Assembly (NCBI GenBank): GCA_900768535.1
Contig: CAAGDE010000001.1
Location: 1-64,000 of the forward strand
Length of the DNA stretch: 64,000 nucleotides
Source of the DNA: Clostridia bacterium
Lineage (GTDB): Bacteria > Bacillota > Clostridia > Oscillospirales > CAG-272
Reading direction: 5' to 3'
Of this stretch, positions 41,789 to 48,432 are shown piece by piece. The notes under the pieces are model-generated. The model searched no databases, had not been told where the DNA came from, and saw nothing but the letters and a program-made list of their open reading frames with translations. The position numbers were made by a program, and so were the translations under genes. How positions within the stretch are numbered: position 1 is the stretch's first letter; each line of letters starts with the position of its first letter.

Positions 41789-42202
41789 ATGAAGGATCGG
41801 TTCCATCTTGATGATATCATATATTACGGGCGTTCCTACCCGGATTTACCTCCTTATTTATGGTGGTATTGTAAAAATGACGGTCAAATATATGATACGG
41901 ACACCCTGAAAACAGAGTTTCATTTTTCTGACGAGGGAGAAATGGAGGAATCCCCGAATTTCATTCCGCTCTTCCGAACCGATATCGTTTCCTTAGAGGT
42001 CCTTTTTCTGAATCAATGCGGAGCAGATGCGTTAAAAAAGGTAAAACAGCAGCAGGAAAAGGAGGGTATCCCCTTTGATACTGCGTTCAAAATATTTGAG
42101 GAGAGATTACCGGTTCGCATCTGGCACGGTTTCGAAAAAAATAAATTGCGCGAAGACGCAAAGAAATGGTGCATGGAAAATCACATCCCCTTCGAAGAAT
42201 AA
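41789..42202 (+). CDS. Hypothetical cytoplasmic protein
   Basis: 137 residues, acidic, no signal or membrane segment. It begins MKDRFHLDDIIYYGRSYPDL and is aromatic-rich in the first 40 residues (PPYLWWYCKND), then helical and charged. CCGGAGGTG before ATG 41789 sets the start; the frame open from 41708 overlaps the lipoprotein gene. The nature of the partnership with the upstream lipoprotein is unknown. Confidence 0.65.
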   Translation: MKDRFHLDDIIYYGRSYPDLPPYLWWYCKNDGQIYDTDTLKTEFHFSDEGEMEESPNFIPLFRTDIVSLEVLFLNQCGADALKKVKQQQEKEGIPFDTAFKIFEERLPVRIWHGFEKNKLREDAKKWCMENHIPFEE

Positions 42203-42234
42203 CTCCGCAAAAAGGGGATTCAATTTGTAAGTTT

Positions 42235-42279
42235 GGGGGTGTTAAAAAACTCGACCTGAGTTTTTTAACACCCCCGTTT
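42235..42279. terminator. Bidirectional terminator with 18-bp perfect stem
   Basis: GGGGGTGTTAAAAAACTC (42235-42252) pairs perfectly with GAGTTTTTTAACACCCCC (42258-42275) around a 5-base loop, followed by GTTTT. It separates convergent genes ending at 42202 and 42311. Confidence 0.9.
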
Positions 42280-42310
42280 TAATTAGACAAGAGCTCTTAC
42301 GTGCAATGTT

Positions 42311-43285
42311 TCAAATCATCCCTCGCAATTCCTCTCCGGTTTTCGGGGAAAGTGCGGCGGGTGGGACATCCGGGGGGGTGATACAGCCGGTCTGTCCGAG
42401 GCGGTGGAGGCGGTACACTGCGCGGGCATAGGCGACCAGAACGCCGCCGGTGAAGGCGGGATTGGAGTCCAGACGGAGATCCAGTGCCAGGCGGTGACGG
42501 GAGCCGTCTCCGGTCTTGCCGCTCCGGATGACCCGACCGCCGTGCGGGAGTGCTGCATGATCGCGTTTCAGTTCCTCTGCCGTGATAAAGGTTACCGTTG
42601 TGTCGTATCCGAGAAAATAGTCGGGGAGCGACCGGATGTCGCGCACAATGCGGTCCCGGTCGGCGTCCTCGGCGGGGACAACAAAGCATTCCCGGCGATG
42701 CGCGGCTGTGGGGGAGAGCGCCTCTGCCGATCCGTTTTCCGCCAGCTCCATGGCGCCGGGGATCGGGACGGTGTACTCCCGCGCGTCCAGCACACCGGGG
42801 ATCCGGCGGAGCGCATCGGAATGCCCCTGACTGACGCCTCTGCCCCAAAAGGTTGCGGTGGCTCCGTCCGGCAGCACGGCGTCAAGCAGAACCCGCGCCA
42901 CCGAAAACAGCCCCGGATCCCACCCCGCGCTGATGAGTGACAGATGCCCGGACGCGGCGGCGGAGCGATGCACGGCGGCAAAATGCGCGGGAATTCTTCC
43001 GTGCGTGTCAAAGCTGTCCACCGTGTTGAAGTCGGCGGCAAGCTCCGGCGTCTGATGCGGCAGATCGGCGGCGCTCCCGGAGCAGAGGATCAGCACGTCC
43101 ACCCGGTCGCGGAGTGTATCGATCTGCGCATAGGGAAGGACGGGAATTGCCGATGCCGGATGAACGGTTTTTGGCGGACGTCGGGTGACGATGGCAACCG
43201 GCTCCATGTCATCGGCGGCTTGCAGGGCACGCTCCACGCCGCGTCCCAGGTTGCCGTAGCCGCAGATTGCAATGCGGATGTTCAT
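42311..43285 (-). CDS. ddh: Meso-diaminopimelate dehydrogenase
   Basis: 324 residues, matching the usual length of about 325. The N-terminal Rossmann motif is CGYGNLGRGV. The family-specific stretch GWDPGLFSVARVLLDAVLP is followed by FWGRGVSQGHSDALRRI. The enzyme makes meso-DAP directly from tetrahydrodipicolinate with NADPH and ammonia, bypassing the multi-step succinylase and acetylase routes for lysine and cell wall. It starts within the dapB stop (ATGA), so the two consecutive enzymes of this route are translationally coupled. dapA is not adjacent. Confidence 0.93.
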   Translation of the reverse strand: MNIRIAICGYGNLGRGVERALQAADDMEPVAIVTRRPPKTVHPASAIPVLPYAQIDTLRDRVDVLILCSGSAADLPHQTPELAADFNTVDSFDTHGRIPAHFAAVHRSAAASGHLSLISAGWDPGLFSVARVLLDAVLPDGATATFWGRGVSQGHSDALRRIPGVLDAREYTVPIPGAMELAENGSAEALSPTAAHRRECFVVPAEDADRDRIVRDIRSLPDYFLGYDTTVTFITAEELKRDHAALPHGGRVIRSGKTGDGSRHRLALDLRLDSNPAFTGGVLVAYARAVYRLHRLGQTGCITPPDVPPAALSPKTGEELRGMI

Positions 43286-44016
43286 GTGTGACCTCCTGTA
43301 TGTTCGGTGGAAATCCGCCCGCGGAACAGCTGCTCCATGCCGTAAAGTCCGGGCGGTTGGGTAACCAGAAAATCGGCGGCGGCAAGCGCGCCTGCGGCAT
43401 AGGCGGAGCGGTCATGCGCCTCGTGCCGCAGGGTCAGAGCTTCCTGCCCCGTATCCATGAGGATTTCGTGAATGCCGGTGACGTGACCGATGCGCAGGGA
43501 ATGAATGCCGATCTCCTGCGGGTCGCGCACACCGCCGCTCCGCCCGGCGCGTGCAAAGCGGTCGGGACAGCATCCGGTGACAGCCTTCGCCAAGGCAAGC
43601 GCCGTCCCGCTCGGCGCATCCAGCTTGCGGCTGTGGTGCGTTTCGGTGATTTCGACCTCGGCATGGGGAAAAACCGACAGCGCCGTCCGCACCAGCTGTT
43701 CCAGGAGCGCGATGCCAAGCGAAAAATTGGCGGCGCGGAAGACGGGAATGCGCTCGGCGGCGTTCGCAATGGCGTGCAGCTGACCGCGATCCTGCCCGGT
43801 GGTTCCGATGCAGAGCGGAAGTCGGTTGCGCGCGGCAAAGGACAGAAGCGGAGCCGTTGCGTCCGGGTGGGAGAAATCGATCAGCACATCGGCGTTGGCG
43901 GCATCCGGAAGCCCGGCGCGTGCATCAAACGGGATCACGCGGTCACCGCGCCCTAGGGACAGTCGGGTGATCTCTCTGCCCATTCTGCCCCCCGCCCCGC
44001 AAAGCAGGATGTTCAT
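43282..44016 (-). CDS. dapB: 4-hydroxy-tetrahydrodipicolinate reductase
   Basis: 244 residues with the DapB signatures: nucleotide loop CGAGGRMGRE at 6-15, GTTGQD near 75, the active-site ETHHSRKLDAPSGTAL near 125-140, and conserved AAxFLVTQPPGLYGM at the end. It reduces the dapA product to tetrahydrodipicolinate in lysine and cell-wall synthesis, the substrate of the ddh product encoded next. AAAGGAGC lies 6 bases before ATG 44016; the frame open to 44334 runs through the inverted repeat and is not used. Confidence 0.93.
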   Translation of the reverse strand: MNILLCGAGGRMGREITRLSLGRGDRVIPFDARAGLPDAANADVLIDFSHPDATAPLLSFAARNRLPLCIGTTGQDRGQLHAIANAAERIPVFRAANFSLGIALLEQLVRTALSVFPHAEVEITETHHSRKLDAPSGTALALAKAVTGCCPDRFARAGRSGGVRDPQEIGIHSLRIGHVTGIHEILMDTGQEALTLRHEAHDRSAYAAGALAAADFLVTQPPGLYGMEQLFRGRISTEHTGGHT

Positions 44017-44041
44017 AAGCGCTCCTTTCTGCATTTCCCAC

Positions 44042-44070
44042 TGGACAAATCCGCCGGGATGTGGTATAAT
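44042..44070 (+). promoter_or_regulatory. Possible plus-strand promoter upstream of the inverted repeat
   Basis: TGGACA (44042-44047) and TATAAT (44065-44070) with 17-base spacing. A transcript from here would read through the inverted repeat toward the response-regulator gene at 44403. Confidence 0.5.
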
Positions 44071-44120
44071 AAAGCAGATGACCGGAAAGTGCGTGTGCTC
44101 TGTGTGGTCACGCTCGCCGG

Positions 44121-44314
44121 TTTTGCCCTCATCCGTCGCCTGCGGCGCCACCTTCCCCACCCGGGGGAAGGCTACTGTGGCGGTTCGTAACCGATAGATA
44201 CAGTGCCGATTTAAAAGCAGGATTGAGAAGTAGAATGAAAAAGATTTTGCACAACCGGAAGAAGCCTTCCCCCGGGTGGGGAAGGTGGCGCGCCAGCGCC
44301 GGATGAGGGCGAAA
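44121..44314. repeat. Two GC-rich palindromic elements in inverted orientation
   Basis: The arm at 44121-44173 reappears, inverted, at 44263-44314 with a few differences. Each arm contains CCTCATCCG, a short hairpin (CGCC/GGCG) and the stem CCTTCCCC/GGGGAAGG. Similarity fades outward to about 44111 and 44330. The 89 bases between the arms are AT-richer and have no gene. The layout fits a miniature inverted-repeat element or two facing copies of an intergenic repeat. It fills most of the 386-base gap between dapB and the response-regulator gene. Confidence 0.8.
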
Positions 44315-44347
44315 TGGGCGAACGCAACCGCCAAATATGCAAGCTTT

Positions 44348-44380
44348 CTTAAGTCCGGCTTAAGTCATGTGTGTTATTCT
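44348..44380 (+). promoter_or_regulatory. Tandem operator (CTTAAGTC x2) and -10 box for the two-component operon
   Basis: CTTAAGTC occurs at 44348-44355 and again at 44359-44366, an 11-bp period, one helical turn, as OmpR/PhoB-type regulators prefer. TATTCT at 44375-44380 could be the -10 box, placing the second repeat in the -35 position. This fits positive autoregulation. Confidence 0.6.
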
Positions 44381-44402
44381 ATGGAAAAAGGGGGAATGGA
44401 TG

Positions 44403-45077
44403 ATGAGACTGTTGATTGCGGAGGATGACCCGCGCCTGCTGAAGTCCCTTTTGCATATTTTCACGTCCAACCAATATGCGGCGGACGGGGTGGCAAACGG
44501 GAATGACGCGCTGGATTATGCCCGGAGCGGGGAATATGACGGCTTTGTGTTCGACATCATGATGCCGGGGGCGGACGGTCTGACCGTGCTGTCTACGCTC
44601 CGGCGGGAGGGCGTGACCACCCCGGCGCTTTTCCTGACGGCAAGGACCGAGGTCGAACAGCGTGTGGAGGGACTGGACGCCGGGGCGGACGACTATCTGC
44701 CAAAGCCGTTTTCCGTGCAGGAGCTATTGGCGCGGGTACGGGCAATGCTCCGGCGGCGCGACCGATTTACGCCGGATGTGGTCACGCTGGGGGAGACGAC
44801 CCTGAACCGCTCGACCTGCGAAATCTGCCACGGGGACACGCGCCGGCTGCTCAGCGGAAAGGAATTTCAGATTCTCTCCATGCTGACCGAGCATCCCGGC
44901 GCGGTGGTATCCACCGAGCAGATCATCACGCACATCTGGGGCTGGGATACCGATGTGGACACCAGCGTGGTCTGGGTGCACATTTCCAATCTGCGCAAAA
45001 AGCTGGAAGCCATCGGAACCCCGTGGCGTATCCGCTTCATCCGCGGCGCGGGGTATGTATTGGAGGGATCGGTATGA
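44403..45077 (+). CDS. OmpR-family response regulator
   Basis: 224 residues: receiver domain (1-120) with the phospho-acceptor Asp51 in FVFDIMMPG, conserved T near 79 and Lys in DYLPKPFS, then a winged-helix DNA-binding domain (about 125-224) with LLSGKEFQILSML and VVWVHISNLRKKLE. The start is the second of two ATGs (44400, 44403) because GGGGGAA is then six bases away. The stop overlaps the kinase start (ATGA). Tandem CTTAAGTC boxes upstream are its likely binding site. The signal and regulon are unknown. Confidence 0.9.
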   Translation: MRLLIAEDDPRLLKSLLHIFTSNQYAADGVANGNDALDYARSGEYDGFVFDIMMPGADGLTVLSTLRREGVTTPALFLTARTEVEQRVEGLDAGADDYLPKPFSVQELLARVRAMLRRRDRFTPDVVTLGETTLNRSTCEICHGDTRRLLSGKEFQILSMLTEHPGAVVSTEQIITHIWGWDTDVDTSVVWVHISNLRKKLEAIGTPWRIRFIRGAGYVLEGSV

Positions 45078-46303
45078 TCTGGAAACTGCGGCGAAAGCTG
45101 ATCCTGATCTGCACGCTCTCTATGCTTGTCGTGTTTTTGCTGATCTTTCTGCTGATCGGCACCTTCAGCTATGTCTCCCTGAACCGCACGATGGACACCC
45201 TGACCGATGCGGTGGCGTCCGGACGCTGGGATTTTCCGGAGCTGGACGACGATGTCCCGCCGCCGAAGGGGGATAAGGGGAAGCCGGGCATTATGGGAAG
45301 CGAAACACAGTTCAGCACCCGGTATTTTACGGTGAAATATGAGGATGACGGCGATATTGACGCGGATACCGAGCACATCCACGCCGTCACGGAGCAGGAA
45401 GCAATCGCCTATGCCGCGGCGGTGAAGGACGGGGACGAGCGCGGATGGTACGGCAATTACCGTTACAAAGTCTATGCGGATGACGGCGATCTTGCGATAA
45501 CTTTTGTGGACGGCAGCATGAACCGTGCGCAAGCGCGGAACTATCTGCTGAACACCTCTGCCATCCTTTCCGGGAGCGGCGCGGTGGTGCTGTTGCTGAT
45601 CATCCTGTTCTCCCGTATTGCCGTCAAGCCGGCGGCGGAGGGCTACGAGAAGCAGAAGCAGTTCATTACCGATGCCAATCACGAGCTGAAAACCCCGCTG
45701 ACGCTGATTCTGACCAATCTCGACATTGCGGAATCGGAGCTGGGACAGAACGAATGGCTGGACGATATCCGAAGCGAGGGGCGGCAGATGGCAGAGCTGG
45801 TCGGTCAGATGGTGACGCTCTGCCGGATGGATGAGGACAAGCCGCCGCTGGATAAAAAGCAGTTCGACCTCTCCGAGACCGTGGAGGATACGGCTTCCGA
45901 ATTTGAGCCGCTTGCGCGGAAGCAGGGGAAGACGCTGCGGGCTTCGGTGGAGCCGGGGGTGGTCTGCTTCGGGGATGAGGGAGCCATCCGGCGTCTGCTG
46001 GCGATTCTGCTTGACAACGCGGTGAAGTACTGCGATCCGGCAGGGGACATCCGTGTGACGCTGTCCTGCGGCAGACATCCGACCCTTGCGGTGGAGAACA
46101 GCTTTGCGGCGGTGGATGAAACCAAGCTGGAACGCCTGTTCGACCGTTTTTACCGCTCGGATAAGGCACGGACATCCGGGAGCGGCTTCGGCATCGGTCT
46201 GTCCATCGCACAGGCAACCGCAACGGCGCACCGCGCAGAGCTGACGGCGTACCGGGCAGGCAACGGAAAAATCGGTTTCCGTGTGATCTTCCGCGGAAAA
46301 TAA
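45074..46303 (+). CDS. Membrane sensor histidine kinase
   Basis: 409 residues: a transmembrane helix at about 8-32, an extracellular region of some 125 residues containing a proline- and lysine-rich loop (PPPKGDKGKPG) and acidic beta strands, a second helix at about 160-185, then the H-box with His203 in ANHELKTPLT, an N-box (ILLDNAVKY) and G-boxes (SGFGIGLSI). No clear HAMP domain separates the membrane helix from the H-box. Together with the regulator at 44403 it forms a classical two-component pair. Confidence 0.88.
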   Translation: MIWKLRRKLILICTLSMLVVFLLIFLLIGTFSYVSLNRTMDTLTDAVASGRWDFPELDDDVPPPKGDKGKPGIMGSETQFSTRYFTVKYEDDGDIDADTEHIHAVTEQEAIAYAAAVKDGDERGWYGNYRYKVYADDGDLAITFVDGSMNRAQARNYLLNTSAILSGSGAVVLLLIILFSRIAVKPAAEGYEKQKQFITDANHELKTPLTLILTNLDIAESELGQNEWLDDIRSEGRQMAELVGQMVTLCRMDEDKPPLDKKQFDLSETVEDTASEFEPLARKQGKTLRASVEPGVVCFGDEGAIRRLLAILLDNAVKYCDPAGDIRVTLSCGRHPTLAVENSFAAVDETKLERLFDRFYRSDKARTSGSGFGIGLSIAQATATAHRAELTAYRAGNGKIGFRVIFRGK

Positions 46304-46363
46304 AAAGGCAGGAAGCCTTTCTTCGGCAGATCACAGAATCTACTGAAATTCAAAAAAAAACGG

Positions 46364-46392
46364 TTGCAATCCGGCAGAAAATGTGCTATAAT
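46364..46392 (+). promoter_or_regulatory. Promoter of the SGNH hydrolase gene
   Basis: TTGCAA (46364-46369) and TATAAT (46387-46392) with 17-base spacing. Confidence 0.75.
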
Positions 46393-46432
46393 AAGCCATA
46401 CTCTTTATTTATCCGAAAGGAACAGACAGAAC

Positions 46433-47095
46433 ATGGAACTCAAAGGCTTGAAGGCACTGTTTTTGGGAGATTCGATTACCGAGGGGCACGGCGCATCGTC
46501 CCCGGATAAGGTTTACTGGAAGGTTCTCGGTGACCGCACCGGAATGGAAACGGTCGGCTACGGCATCGGCGGTACCCGCATTGCAAGACAGATCCGCAAG
46601 AGCGACAACGACCGCTGGGATCTCGACTTCTGCGCGCGTGCGGAGAAGATGGACAAAACGGCGGATATCATCGGCGTGTTCGGCGGAACGAATGACTACG
46701 GTCACGGCTTTGCTCCGATCGGCGAAAAGCAGGATACCGATGTATGGAGCTTTTACGGGGCTTTGAATCACCTGTATACCTATCTGATGTCGACCTACCC
46801 GAACGCGTTTATTTTTGTCATGACCCCCACGCACCGCCTGCGGGAGGACTGCCCGCGCGGAGACGGCTACAAGCCGGAAATGCTTCCGCTGAAGGGATAT
46901 GTGGAGATCATCCGCGAGGTAGCGGAGAAATATTCTCTTCCGGTGCTGGATCTGTACCGCGAGTCCGGGATCAACCCCATCATTCCCGCCCTGCGTGAGC
47001 GCTATATGCCGGACGGTCTGCACCCCAACGATGCGGGCTACGAAAAGCTCTCCTTCATCGTAGAGAACTTTCTGCGCACGCATTATCACAAATAA
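46433..47095 (+). CDS. SGNH/GDSL-type hydrolase
   Basis: 220 residues, no signal peptide. The catalytic serine is Ser14 in FLGDSITEGHG; the blocks GxND (FGGTNDYG, near 88) and the C-terminal DGLHPND with Asp194 and His197 complete the SGNH set. Family members are esterases and lipases, including carbohydrate deacetylases. Cytoplasmic location suggests action on an imported ester. AAAGGAAC precedes ATG 46433. It has its own promoter and a strong terminator, so it is transcribed alone. Confidence 0.85.
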   Translation: MELKGLKALFLGDSITEGHGASSPDKVYWKVLGDRTGMETVGYGIGGTRIARQIRKSDNDRWDLDFCARAEKMDKTADIIGVFGGTNDYGHGFAPIGEKQDTDVWSFYGALNHLYTYLMSTYPNAFIFVMTPTHRLREDCPRGDGYKPEMLPLKGYVEIIREVAEKYSLPVLDLYRESGINPIIPALRERYMPDGLHPNDAGYEKLSFIVENFLRTHYHK

Positions 47096-47115
47096 GTGCG
47101 GACGGTCAGCCCGCC

Positions 47116-47151
47116 AAAAAACGCCGCGATCAAACGGTCGCGGCGTTTTTT
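47116..47151. terminator. Bidirectional intrinsic terminator
   Basis: AAAAAACGCCGCGA (47116-47129) pairs with TCGCGGCGTTTTTT (47138-47151). It lies between the convergent genes ending at 47095 and 47203. Confidence 0.9.
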
Positions 47152-47202
47152 GTATGCCTGATCCTGCCTGACGGCTTCCGCTGCGCAGACAGGGGGCTGT
47201 CC

Positions 47203-48171
47203 TCAAAAATCCTCTGTTGAAGCGTCCGGGAGGCGGATTTCGCCGCTTTGCGCTTTTTTTCTGTATTCCGACGGGGAGAGCCGGTATTTCCGTCTGAATG
47301 CCTTTTCAAACGTCGGGTAGCTTCCGAACCCTACGTTGCTTGCCACATCACGCACCTTGATATCGGGGTGATTGGCAAGGTACTTTGCGCCCTCATCCAG
47401 ACGTTTGTTCAGCAGATATTCCTGCGGGGAAATGCCGACGTGCTTCATGAAGAGGCGGTAGAGATAGGAGGGGGAGATATACTGCCGTTTTGCCAGATAC
47501 GAAACGGAAAGGGGATAGCAGAAGGAGGTATTGATGTAATACAGCGTTTCCTTCAGAATGCTGTCGGTGCTTTTGAGCTTTTTGGGCTGACCTGTATCGG
47601 ATGTACGATCCTCCGAGGTTGACAGCACGGAGACAATCGCATTCGCAAGAAAACCGGTGCGGCTTTCGTTTTCGGGATTTGCCGTTTCATCAAAAAGCAT
47701 TTCGAAAACCGAAAAGATCAGCTGTCTCTGCGGATGACTCATGTGTCTGATCGGGGACTCCGCAAATACAAGCCTTTGCATTTCCGAAACATCGGGGGAG
47801 CACCAGCGGTCAAAGATCATCCAGTAAAGTGTCAGGGGATTTTTCGGGTCGGAGATGATGCTGTGTGAGCGGACCGGTTCCGTCAGGAATGCGTCTCCCC
47901 GCCGGATCGGAATGCCGTTCATAAATCCGGCTCCGTTCAGGACAAAATGGAGCGAATATTCCGGTGTTATGCGGTTGACGATTTTTCTGTTTGGATGCCA
48001 GAATTCCTTCCCGATGATGCGAACGCGGTGATCGTGATTCAGCGAGCAAAGCCAGATGCCGTAATACGGCATTTTTTTGATTTCCGCAGAACGGGGATCG
48101 CTTTCCGGATGCAAGCCGATCGGATCTCCTGTTTGCGGGTTGAATTCTGCGAACTGACGCTGATATGCCAT
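47203..48171 (-). CDS. AraC-family transcriptional regulator
   Basis: 322 residues. The N-terminal sensing domain includes YSLHFVLNGAGFMNG and RGDAFLTEP; the C-terminal AraC domain (about 205-305) includes LSVSYLAKRQYISPSYLYRL and ends with FEKAFRRKYRLSPSEYRKK. GGGAGG precedes the ATG. It is divergent from the GH106-like and beta-galactosidase genes, with a 260-bp control region containing repeated CGGGAAAA boxes, so it is the likely regulator of both itself and those genes. Confidence 0.9.
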   Translation of the reverse strand: MAYQRQFAEFNPQTGDPIGLHPESDPRSAEIKKMPYYGIWLCSLNHDHRVRIIGKEFWHPNRKIVNRITPEYSLHFVLNGAGFMNGIPIRRGDAFLTEPVRSHSIISDPKNPLTLYWMIFDRWCSPDVSEMQRLVFAESPIRHMSHPQRQLIFSVFEMLFDETANPENESRTGFLANAIVSVLSTSEDRTSDTGQPKKLKSTDSILKETLYYINTSFCYPLSVSYLAKRQYISPSYLYRLFMKHVGISPQEYLLNKRLDEGAKYLANHPDIKVRDVASNVGFGSYPTFEKAFRRKYRLSPSEYRKKAQSGEIRLPDASTEDF

Positions 48172-48213
48172 ACACGCCTCCCTGCCTGCTTCAAAATCAC
48201 TGTAACTACTATT

Positions 48214-48242
48214 ATTATAAACGTATTTTCGGGAAAATGCAA
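48214..48242 (-). promoter_or_regulatory. Promoter of the 47203 AraC gene
   Basis: Read on the minus strand: TTGCAT (48242-48237) and TATAAT (48219-48214), 17 bases apart. The CGGGAAAATGC box at 48226-48240 lies between and over its elements, so bound regulator would block it. Confidence 0.8.
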
Positions 48243-48340
48243 GTGCTTTTCGGGAAAAGCTTGCTCCGGAAATCCAAACGGGGGATAGGTGAAAATATAC
48301 CCTGTTTTATGTCGTTATCGTACCTGATCCGGGAAAATGC
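48226..48340. promoter_or_regulatory. Repeated operator-like boxes between divergent genes
   Basis: TTTTCGGGAAAATGC at 48226-48240 and TTTTCGGGAAAAGC at 48247-48260 are direct repeats with a 21-bp period, two helical turns, as AraC proteins use. A third match, CCGGGAAAATGC at 48329-48340, directly abuts the -35 box of the plus-strand promoter. Confidence 0.65.
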
Positions 48341-48369
48341 TTGAAATCCGCATGACAAAATGATACAAT
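48341..48369 (+). promoter_or_regulatory. Promoter of the GH106-like/lacZ operon
   Basis: TTGAAA (48341-48346) and TACAAT (48364-48369) with 17-base spacing, directly downstream of an operator-like box. Confidence 0.75.
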
Positions 48370-48432
48370 ACAGGTGGACGCGATGTGGAGAAGTTTATCC
48401 TGCATCGGGCGGAATGCATTGAGGTGATGAAT

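Noticed and set aside
44121..44314. CRISPR-like repeat array
   Set aside because: There are only two copies, in inverted orientation, with one spacer-like segment and no cas genes.
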